A DNA stretch of 64,000 nucleotides from JAKFDI01 sp044508835 (GTDB lineage: Bacteria; Pseudomonadota; Gammaproteobacteria; Burkholderiales; Burkholderiaceae_C). Location: contig JBIQHD010000027.1 in assembly GCA_044508835.1 (NCBI GenBank), forward strand, positions 1 to 64,000, written 5' to 3'. This document shows, piece after piece, positions 34,053-41,128 of the stretch. The notes under the pieces are model-generated. The model had not been told where the DNA came from and made no database searches. It saw only the letters and a program-made list of their open reading frames with translations. The translations under genes and the position numbers were made by a program. The stretch's first letter is position 1, and every line of letters starts with the position of its first letter.

Positions 34053-35837
34053 ATGAACTTCATTCTTCTACTCCGCAGATTCACCATCCGGACCCGCATG
34101 CTGGCGGCCGTGGGCATCGTCGCCGTGGCGCTGCTCGCCGTCGGCGGCGTCGGCCTGACCGGGCAGATGTACGCGCAGCAGACCAGCCAGTCGGTCATCG
34201 ACGGCCAGCTGGCCTCGATGAAGCAGATCATGGATCTGCGCATGGCGATGGCCCGGCTGCGCATGTTCGAGAAGGACATGATCATCCAGTACGGCAAGCC
34301 CGAGGCGGTGAAGCAGGCGGTCGCGTCCTGGGGCACGACCTTCGACGAGGTGCTCGCGGCGGCGCGCAAGCTGGCCGACGCGCTGCCGGTGGTCGAGCAG
34401 CAGGAGCGCGTCAAGGAAGCGATGTCGCGCCTGGAGCGCTACCGCACGCGCTTCGAAAGCGTGGCCAAGACCATGATCGACGAGGGCTTCGATTCGCCCA
34501 CCGGCGCCTCGATCTTCATGACGCGGGTGCAGGGCGAGTACAACGGCGCCCACGAGTCGATCGAGATGCTGGCGCTCGACCTGGAGAAGAGCGCCACCGA
34601 CGCCGGCGAGAACCTGCGCGCCGTGGGCATGCTGGTGATGGCGCTGCTGGCCGGCGCCGTGGGCGTGGCCCTGGTGTTCATCGCCCCGTCGACCGTGCTC
34701 AACATGCTGTCGATCTGCCGCCCGATCAGCGAAGCCGAGTCGCTGGCCAAGGCCATCGCCGGCGGCGACCTGACCGAGCACAAGATCGACGCCCGCGGCA
34801 ACGACGAGGCCGGCCAGCTGGTGCGCTCGCTGCAGGCCATGCAGGCCTCGCTGCGCCAGATGGTGGGCCAGGTGCGCAGCTCGACCGACAGCATCGGCAC
34901 CGCCAGCACGCAGATCGCGAGCGGCACGCAGGATCTCTCGTCGCGCACCGAGCACCAGGCCAGCAACCTGCAGCAGACCGCCTCCTCCATGGAGGAGCTC
35001 TCGGCCACCGTCAAGAACAGCGCCGACTCCGCCCGCCAGGCCAACCAGCTCGCCTCCAGCGCCGCGGCCGTCGCCGCACGCGGCGGCGAGGTCGTCTCCC
35101 AGGTCGTGGCCACCATGGACGACATCAACGCCAGCTCCAAGAAGATCGCCGACATCATCGGCGTCATCGACGGCATCGCCTTCCAGACCAACATCCTGGC
35201 GCTGAACGCCGCGGTGGAAGCCGCCCGTGCCGGCGAGCAGGGCCGCGGCTTCGCGGTCGTCGCCAGCGAGGTGCGCAGCCTCGCCCAGCGCAGCGCCCAG
35301 GCCGCCAAGGAGATCAAGGGCCTGATCGGCGCCAGCGTCGAGAAGGTCGAAGGCGGCGCCAAGCTGGTGGCCGACGCCGGCAAGACGATGACCGAGATCG
35401 TGGGCAGCGTGCAGCGCGTGACCGACATCATCGGCGAGATCACCGCCGCGGCCACCGAGCAGAGCGACGGCATCGGGCAGGTCAACACCGCCGTGGTGCA
35501 GCTCGACCAGATGACGCAGCAGAACGCCGCGCTGGTGGAGGAATCCGCCGCCGCCGCCGAGAGCCTGAAGGACCAGGCCATGCGCCTCGCCCGCGTGGTG
35601 AGCGGCTTCAAGATCGATGCCCATGCCGTGCAGGCGGCGCCGTCCGCGCCGGCCCAGGCCGCGGCCCCTGCCGCCGCACCGGCGGCGCCGGTCGCCGCGG
35701 CGAAGCCCGCGCCGGCCAAGCCCGCCCCGGCGGCTGCCGCCGCGCCCAAGGCCGCGGCGCCGGCACCGGCCCAGACGCCGGCGCCCGCTCCCCGCGCCAC
35801 GGCCGCCGCCGCAGACGACGACTGGGAAACGTTCTGA
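34053..35837 (+). CDS. methyl-accepting chemotaxis protein 6, with WETF pentapeptide
   Basis: 594-aa receptor. Helix 1 (AAVGIVAVALLAVGGVGL), periplasmic domain with RLRMFEKDMIIQYGKPE (polar four-helix bundle), helix 2 (LVMALLAGAVGVALVFIA), HAMP and signalling domain. Unlike receptors 1-5 it has a Pro/Ala-rich flexible linker of about 45 residues and ends DDDWETF, matching the CheR/CheB-tethering pentapeptide (xWExF) of E. coli Tar/Tsr. The signalling region is a mosaic: 34998-35332 is identical to receptor 2 and 35151-35449 to receptor 1. It has its own FliA-type promoter candidate. Confidence 0.94.
   Translation: MNFILLLRRFTIRTRMLAAVGIVAVALLAVGGVGLTGQMYAQQTSQSVIDGQLASMKQIMDLRMAMARLRMFEKDMIIQYGKPEAVKQAVASWGTTFDEVLAAARKLADALPVVEQQERVKEAMSRLERYRTRFESVAKTMIDEGFDSPTGASIFMTRVQGEYNGAHESIEMLALDLEKSATDAGENLRAVGMLVMALLAGAVGVALVFIAPSTVLNMLSICRPISEAESLAKAIAGGDLTEHKIDARGNDEAGQLVRSLQAMQASLRQMVGQVRSSTDSIGTASTQIASGTQDLSSRTEHQASNLQQTASSMEELSATVKNSADSARQANQLASSAAAVAARGGEVVSQVVATMDDINASSKKIADIIGVIDGIAFQTNILALNAAVEAARAGEQGRGFAVVASEVRSLAQRSAQAAKEIKGLIGASVEKVEGGAKLVADAGKTMTEIVGSVQRVTDIIGEITAAATEQSDGIGQVNTAVVQLDQMTQQNAALVEESAAAAESLKDQAMRLARVVSGFKIDAHAVQAAPSAPAQAAAPAAAPAAPVAAAKPAPAKPAPAAAAAPKAAAPAPAQTPAPAPRATAAAADDDWETF
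34998..35449 (+). repeat. mosaic block shared with receptors 2 and 1
   Basis: 34998-35332 is identical to 27776-28110 (receptor 2); 35151-35449 is identical to 26331-26629 (receptor 1). The overlap is common to all three. The switch of partner within one gene indicates recombination between paralogues. Confidence 0.88.
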
Positions 35838-35885
35838 GCGCCCACCGCACCCGAAGCACGCAACCGAACGATTGAGAGGCAGACC

Positions 35886-36425
35886 ATGGACATGATCCAC
35901 GAAGGCACCCAGGTGGCACGCCACGAGAGCGCACGCGAACAGGCGCACGTCGCCGCCAAGGCGCAGGCCCAGGCCGGCGGCGAGTTCCTGACCTTCCGCC
36001 TGGGCGCCGAGGAATACGGCATCGACATCCTCAAGGTCCAGGAAATCCGCTCCTACGAGCAGCCCACCCGCATCGCCAACGCCCCCGCCTTCGTCAAGGG
36101 CGTGGTCAACCTGCGCGGCGTGATCGTCCCCATCGTCGACCTGCGCCTGAAGCTCGCCTGCGAGTCCGCCGACTACAACGACTTCACCGTCGTCATCGTC
36201 CTCAACGTCAAGGGCCGCGTCGTCGGCGCCGTCGTCGACTCCGTCTCCGACGTCCTCGAGCTCGCCGCCGGAACCATCAAGCCCGCCCCGGAGATGAACT
36301 CCGCCGTCGACACCTCCTTCATCACCGGCATCGGCTCCATCCAGGACCGCATGCTCATCCTCATGGACATCGAGGCCCTCATGTCCAGCGCAGACATGGG
36401 GCTGATCGCCGATCCGGTGCACTGA
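35886..36425 (+). CDS. cheW: chemotaxis adaptor CheW, copy 2
   Basis: 179-aa CheW, identical to copy 1 over residues 34-173 and different only in the N-terminal tail (MDMIHEGTQVARHESAREQ) and last residues (LIADPVH). TTGAGAGGC precedes the ATG. Placed between the pentapeptide-bearing receptor and the PAS receptor. The identical cores suggest dosage or tail-specific roles rather than distinct coupling. Confidence 0.95.
   Translation: MDMIHEGTQVARHESAREQAHVAAKAQAQAGGEFLTFRLGAEEYGIDILKVQEIRSYEQPTRIANAPAFVKGVVNLRGVIVPIVDLRLKLACESADYNDFTVVIVLNVKGRVVGAVVDSVSDVLELAAGTIKPAPEMNSAVDTSFITGIGSIQDRMLILMDIEALMSSADMGLIADPVH
35985..36404 (+). repeat. identical cheW block, copy 2
   Basis: Base-for-base identical to 33408-33827, including synonymous positions. 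Confidence 0.92.
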
Positions 36426-36497
36426 GACGACGACACAGGGACGGCACAGGCGCGGCCCGGCGCCAGACCGGCGCGCCGCCGTGGAGAAGGAACCGCC

Positions 36498-38144
36498 ATG
36501 AGCACCACATCCACCACCGCCAGCGAATACCGGATCGGCGACGACGAGCTCCTCGTCATCGTTCTCGACAAGGTCGGCCGCTTCGTCTACGCGAACCCCG
36601 CCTACCTGACCGCGAGCGGCTACACCTGGGAGGAGCTGAAGGGCTCCAACGCCTCGAAGATGATGCACGGCGACGTGCCCCCGGCGGTGTCGCAGGACAT
36701 GCACACGACGATCGCCGGCGGTTCGCCGTGGACCGGCATCATCAAGAACCAGCGCAAGAACGGCGACTGGTACTGGCTGCGCCTGAACATCACCGCGCTG
36801 CGCCACGACGGCGTCTACGCCGGCGGCCTGCTGGTGCACAGCAAGTGCTCGGCCGAGGAAGTGGCGGCGGTCGAGCCGGCCTACAAACTCTTCCGGGAGA
36901 AGCAGGCCCGCCACCTGCGCCTGCGCAACGGCCAGGTGCTGCCCGCCGGCCTGCGCGGCCGGCTGCGCGACCTGGTGCACCCCGGCGTGCGCGGGCGCAT
37001 CGCCGCCGCGCTCGGCGCGCTGAACCTCGCGGCCGCCGCCGCGGCGCTCGGCTCGGCCCCCGACCCGTGGGCACTGGCCCCCTGGGCCATGATCGCCGGC
37101 ACCGTGGGCGCGAGCGCCGTGCTCGGCCTGTGGCTCGCGCGGTCCATCCTGCTGCCGCTGCGCCAGGCCACCCAGTTCGCCAACCGCCTCGCCGCGGGCG
37201 ACCTGCGGCTGAGCCGCGTGGCGCCGCGCGAGGACGAGTTCGGCGCGCTGCTGCGCGCCGTGACGCAGATGAACATGAACATGCGCGCCACGGTGATCGA
37301 CGTGCGCGACGGCGTGGGCACGGTGCACGCCTCCACCGGCGACATCGCCGCCGGCAACAGCGACCTGTCGGTGCGCACCGAGACGCAGGCCAGCAGCCTG
37401 CAGCAGACGGCCGCCTCGATCGAGGAGCTGGCGAGCACCGTGCGCCAGAGCGCCGATTCCGCGCGCCAGGCGCACGAGCTGGCGCGCGAGACCAGCACGG
37501 CGGCCACGCAGGGCGGCGAGCTCGTCGCCCGGGTGGTGTCGACGATGGACGACATCACCGGCGCGAGCCGCAAGATCGCCGACATCGTGGGCGTGATCGA
37601 CGCCATCGCCTTCCAGACCAACATCCTCGCGCTCAATGCTGCGGTGGAGGCGGCGCGCGCCGGCGAGCAGGGCCGCGGCTTCGCGGTCGTGGCGGCCGAG
37701 GTGCGCAGCCTCGCGCAGCGCAGCGCGCAGTCGGCCAAGGAGATCAAGGGGCTGATCGGCGTGAGCGTGGACACCGTGGAGAGCGGCGCGCGGCTCGTGC
37801 AGGAAGCGGGGCAGTCGATGGACGGCATCGTCTCGCAGATCCGCCGCGTGACGGAGCTCGTGGCGCAGATCGCGGGCGCGACGGGCGAACAGTCCGCCGG
37901 CATCGCGCAGGTGAACCAGGCCGTCGCGCAGCTCGACCAGATGACGCAGCAGAACGCGGCGATGGTCGAGCAGAGCGCCGCCGCGGCGCAGAGCGTGACC
38001 GGTCAGGTGACGCGGCTGACGCAGGCGGTGTCGGTGTTCAAGCTGTCGGCGAAGGAAACGCGCGACATGATCGCCCACGCCGACGCCGCGCGCACCGTGG
38101 CCGACCCGAACGCGCGCGCCCAGGCCGTGGCGGCCGCGGGCTGA
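36498..38144 (+). CDS. PAS-containing methyl-accepting chemotaxis protein (Aer-like)
   Basis: 548-aa receptor without a periplasmic domain. An N-terminal PAS domain covers about 15-125 (VFLDKVGRFVY-type strand, ANPAYLTASGYTWEELKG, MHGDVPPAVSQDMHTTI, KNGDWYWLRLNITAL). Two close hydrophobic helices at about 170-215 form a membrane hairpin, followed by HAMP (SILLPLRQATQFANRLAAGDL) and the signalling domain. The arrangement is that of Aer, so redox or energy taxis is likely; cofactor unproven. GAGAAGGAACC precedes the ATG. Its signalling domain is not part of the homogenised set. Confidence 0.9.
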   Translation: MSTTSTTASEYRIGDDELLVIVLDKVGRFVYANPAYLTASGYTWEELKGSNASKMMHGDVPPAVSQDMHTTIAGGSPWTGIIKNQRKNGDWYWLRLNITALRHDGVYAGGLLVHSKCSAEEVAAVEPAYKLFREKQARHLRLRNGQVLPAGLRGRLRDLVHPGVRGRIAAALGALNLAAAAAALGSAPDPWALAPWAMIAGTVGASAVLGLWLARSILLPLRQATQFANRLAAGDLRLSRVAPREDEFGALLRAVTQMNMNMRATVIDVRDGVGTVHASTGDIAAGNSDLSVRTETQASSLQQTAASIEELASTVRQSADSARQAHELARETSTAATQGGELVARVVSTMDDITGASRKIADIVGVIDAIAFQTNILALNAAVEAARAGEQGRGFAVVAAEVRSLAQRSAQSAKEIKGLIGVSVDTVESGARLVQEAGQSMDGIVSQIRRVTELVAQIAGATGEQSAGIAQVNQAVAQLDQMTQQNAAMVEQSAAAAQSVTGQVTRLTQAVSVFKLSAKETRDMIAHADAARTVADPNARAQAVAAAG

Positions 38145-38162
38145 CCGCGCCCCGGGCCCGCG

Positions 38163-38444
38163 TCAGCGCGAGGCGCGCCCGCGCAGCACCAGCAGCCCGA
38201 AGACGAGGCCCGCCCCCAGGCTGGTGTGGCCGCTGTAGCTGACGAGCCCCAGGCCCCAGCCCTGGTTGTGCACCGCCAGGGCCAGCGCCGCGCCGAGCAG
38301 CAGCCAGCCCGCGCCCCGCCAGGCCCGCGTCGCCGGCGCCGCGAGGGTGCGCCCGAAGACCTCGTGCTGGTGCCGCTCCATCGCCAGCGCCAGGGCGCCG
38401 AACCCTTCCACGCACAGCAGGAGCACCACGAGATGGTGGCTCAT
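38163..38444 (-). CDS. DUF3325 membrane protein
   Basis: 93-aa protein with three hydrophobic segments (LVVLLLCVEGFGALALAM, GWLLLGAALALAV, GAGLVFGLLVLRG) and the internal ERHQHEVFGR typical of DUF3325, a family found after PepSY genes in siderophore-uptake operons. ATG at 38444 overlaps the PepSY stop by four bases and has GGGGGAGG upstream. It is last in the iron operon. Function unknown. Confidence 0.85.
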   Translation of the reverse strand: MSHHLVVLLLCVEGFGALALAMERHQHEVFGRTLAAPATRAWRGAGWLLLGAALALAVHNQGWGLGLVSYSGHTSLGAGLVFGLLVLRGRASR

Positions 38445-40075
38445 GCGCCCTCCCCCGCCACGTCCGCGCGCGGGTGCGGCGCCTCTCCGGCCGCGGCGCG
38501 GCCCGGTGCCCGCCGCGCCCGCGGCCGGTGCCGGGCCGTGCGCACGGCCAGCAGCGCGTGCACGCCGGCCAGCGCGAGCAGCGTCAGGTCCATGCCGGCG
38601 AACACCCAGTCGCCGGCGGCCAGGCTGGTGAAGAGGCCGCGGCCGGTGGTCGCGGCGTTGAGCAGCGGCAGCAGCGCCAGCAGCCCGGCCCCGGCCCACC
38701 ACTGCTCGACCCAGGCCCGCCTGGCCGGCCGGGCGAGCGCGTGCACCGCGGCCGCGCCCCAGGCGATGAAGAACAGGTGGATCTCCCACTCGCCGCGCTG
38801 GGCCATGCCGCCCGGCAGCAGTCGGTTCGCCCACAGGAAGGCCGCCATGGCGATCGACAGGCCGGCGATGCCCGCGATGTTCAGCCGCTCCACCACCCGG
38901 AAGCCGAAGTACGGCCGGTCGGGGTCGGGCAGCTTCGCGCGGCGCTTGACGGTCCACAGCACCAGCCCCGTGCCCACCATCGCCGTGCCGGCCAGGCTCA
39001 CCAGGAAGTAGAGCCAGCGCGTGGCGCCGTCGGCGAAGCGCCCGAGATGCAGCGCATAGAGCACGCCGCGGGTCTCGCCGGCGGCGCCGACGCGCTCCTT
39101 CGCGTCCAGCAGCTGCCCCGTCGTGCCGTCGAACAGCAGGTACTGCGGGCTGACCGACGCGCGCCCCTCGTCGCCGCGCACCACGATCACGCGCGCGGCG
39201 GCGTCGCCGGGGTGGTAGAGGGTCACGCGGTTGACGTTGTCGCGGCCCCAGCGCGCCTGGGCCTGGCGCACCATGCCGTCCACGGGGGCGAGCGCGGCGG
39301 GAATGCCGGCCGCCGGGCCCGGCGGCACGAAGCTGCTGGTCTCGGCGCGCAGCGCCTGGTGCTCGGCCGGCGTCTGGAACGCCGCCTGCTCTCCCCAGGG
39401 CACGTACATGAACATCAGCGTCACGAGCCCGGTGTAGGTGATCATCAGGTGGAACGGCAGCCCGAGCACCGACAGCGCCGCATGCGCATCGAGCCACGAG
39501 CGCTGGCCCTTGCCCCAGCGGAAGGTGAAGAAGTCCGTGAAGATCTTCTTGTGGGTGATGATGCCGCTCACGATGCTCACCAGCATGAACATCGCGCACA
39601 GGCCGGCGAGCCAGCGCCCCCACAGCACCGACATGTAGTGGAACTGGAAGTGGAAGCGGTAGAAGAACTCACCGCCGCGGGTCTCGCGCGCGGCCAGCTT
39701 CTCGCCGGTGGCCGGGCTGAAGGTGGCGTTGCCGAAGCCGCGGCGGCCCTCCGCCGCCGGCTTGCGCCAGAAGGCGCTGGCCGTGGGGGTGCGGCCGTCG
39801 GGCAGGCCGATGCTCCACTGCGGGCTGCCGGGCGCCAGCGTGGCCAGCGTGGCCGCCACCCGCGCGGCGACCTGCGCCGCGTCGGGCACCTGGGCCTGGT
39901 GCGGCAGCTCGGGCCGCATCCACTGCGACAGCTCCTCCTTGAAGTAGCTCACCGTGCCGGTGAGGAACATGGCGTAGAGCAGCCAGCCGACGAGCAGGCC
40001 GGTCCAGATGTGCAGGTCGGACATCGTCTGGCGGATGCCCCGGGGCTTGGCCATGGGCCTGGGCTTCGGCGTCAT
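38441..40075 (-). CDS. PepSY-associated transmembrane protein (iron-reductase-like)
   Basis: 544-aa inner-membrane protein. It begins with MSDLHIWTGLLVGWLLYAMF, carries His-rich helices (FHFQFHYMSVLWGRWL, AHAALSVLGLPFHLMITYTG) and PepSY-type periplasmic segments. C-terminal helices continue to about residue 530. Proteins of this family accompany siderophore receptors and are proposed to reduce ferric siderophores or assist iron release. The start at 40075 overlaps the DUF3649 stop (ATGA). Confidence 0.88.
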   Translation of the reverse strand: MTPKPRPMAKPRGIRQTMSDLHIWTGLLVGWLLYAMFLTGTVSYFKEELSQWMRPELPHQAQVPDAAQVAARVAATLATLAPGSPQWSIGLPDGRTPTASAFWRKPAAEGRRGFGNATFSPATGEKLAARETRGGEFFYRFHFQFHYMSVLWGRWLAGLCAMFMLVSIVSGIITHKKIFTDFFTFRWGKGQRSWLDAHAALSVLGLPFHLMITYTGLVTLMFMYVPWGEQAAFQTPAEHQALRAETSSFVPPGPAAGIPAALAPVDGMVRQAQARWGRDNVNRVTLYHPGDAAARVIVVRGDEGRASVSPQYLLFDGTTGQLLDAKERVGAAGETRGVLYALHLGRFADGATRWLYFLVSLAGTAMVGTGLVLWTVKRRAKLPDPDRPYFGFRVVERLNIAGIAGLSIAMAAFLWANRLLPGGMAQRGEWEIHLFFIAWGAAAVHALARPARRAWVEQWWAGAGLLALLPLLNAATTGRGLFTSLAAGDWVFAGMDLTLLALAGVHALLAVRTARHRPRARRAPGRAAAGEAPHPRADVAGEGA

Positions 40076-40377
40076 CCGGCGGCCCCGCCCTGCCACACCC
40101 ACGCGGCGCCCGGCAGCAGCACCAGCGCCGCCACCAGCAGCCCGGCCCAGGCGCGCCGCGCGCTGCGCACGGCGAACACCCAGATCACGGCGCCCGTGTA
40201 GACGAGGAAGCTGGCCAGCATGCCGGCCAGCACGGCCTGCACCCGGTCCACCGGCAGCGCCGCCGCCGCCACGCTGGTGAGCGCCGCCAGCGCATACCCG
40301 CCCAGCACCGCGGCCACGACGCGCGAGGCCAGCGGCGCCCAGGCCAGCAGCGGCGCCGCGAGAGGCATCCCCTTCAT
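40072..40377 (-). CDS. DUF3649 membrane protein
   Basis: 101-aa protein with three hydrophobic helices (VVAAVLGGYALAALTSVAAA, AVLAGMLASFLVYTGAVIWVF, WAGLLVAALVLLPGAAWVW). Gene order and size match DUF3649 in iron-uptake operons. ATG at 40377 chosen, 11 bases after the DUF4198 stop; ATG at 40413 would overlap it. Function unknown. Confidence 0.82.
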   Translation of the reverse strand: MKGMPLAAPLLAWAPLASRVVAAVLGGYALAALTSVAAAALPVDRVQAVLAGMLASFLVYTGAVIWVFAVRSARRAWAGLLVAALVLLPGAAWVWQGGAAG

Positions 40378-40387
40378 CGCGCGCGGC

Positions 40388-41116
40388 CTACCTGTTGGGC
40401 GTGGCGGCGGCACCGGCGGGAACCGGCGGCAGGCCGTCCGGCTTCACGACCGTCAGCGTGGTCACGTAGTGGACGACGTCGTAGGCCTGCGGCCCGCCCT
40501 CGCCCGGGCGCTCGCCCGGCGTGCGGTCCGCGTGGCCGACCTCGATCACGTACTGGCCCTGCCAGGGCTGGTCGAAGCGCACCAGGCCCTGCGCGTCGGT
40601 GACGGCCTGCTTCACCCAGCCGGACTGCACCACCGCCTGCACCTTGGCCTTGGGCAGCGGCTGGCCCTTCAGCGTGACCCGGAACTCGCCCGCGGCGCCA
40701 GTGGGCACGATGTCCAGCACCAGCCGCGGCGGCTGGGCCGCGGCGCCGGTGACCAGCCGCGCCGCGGGGCGGTACCAGCTCGTCACGGGCGTGTCGCCGC
40801 GCTTGTAGGTGTTCAGCGGGTAGGCCGCGTCCTCGGCGACGATGGACTCGCCCGCCCCCGCCCCGAACGGCAGGGCGAAGCCGGTGGCGGTCTTGCTGCC
40901 GCCGGCCTCGCGCTCGCCCGCCGGCGACAGCAGCGTGGCCGTGGGCCGGCCGAAGCGGTCGAGCAGGCCGGGCGAGGTCTCGCGCAGGTTCTCGCCGAAC
41001 TCGCCGAAGCGGATCACGGCGTTCTGGCCAGGCGGCTGCTCGACCCAGATCTGGTGCGCCTGCGCCGGGGCGAGCGCCAGCAGCGACAGCATGCCGAGAA
41101 GGTGTCGGAGTGTCAT
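40388..41116 (-). CDS. DUF4198 periplasmic protein
   Basis: 242-aa exported protein with a short signal peptide (LLGMLSLLALAPAQAHQ). After cleavage the mature chain starts at the HQIWVEQ motif typical of the DUF4198 family, which includes periplasmic metal-uptake helpers. A C-terminal Ig-like/CarboxypepD_reg-type segment (KAKVQAVVQSGWVKQAVTDA) follows. It lies 12 bases after the TonB receptor gene, so it is the second gene of the operon. Probably helps metal or siderophore handling in the periplasm (inference). Confidence 0.85.
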   Translation of the reverse strand: MTLRHLLGMLSLLALAPAQAHQIWVEQPPGQNAVIRFGEFGENLRETSPGLLDRFGRPTATLLSPAGEREAGGSKTATGFALPFGAGAGESIVAEDAAYPLNTYKRGDTPVTSWYRPAARLVTGAAAQPPRLVLDIVPTGAAGEFRVTLKGQPLPKAKVQAVVQSGWVKQAVTDAQGLVRFDQPWQGQYVIEVGHADRTPGERPGEGGPQAYDVVHYVTTLTVVKPDGLPPVPAGAAATPNR

Positions 41117-41128
41117 GGCGGCCCGTCC

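Noticed and set aside
34068..38078. A 1336-codon open frame on the minus strand across receptor 6, cheW and the PAS receptor
   Set aside because: It is antisense to well-supported genes, is Gly/Arg/His-rich and has no family motifs. Long antisense frames are expected in DNA of this GC content.
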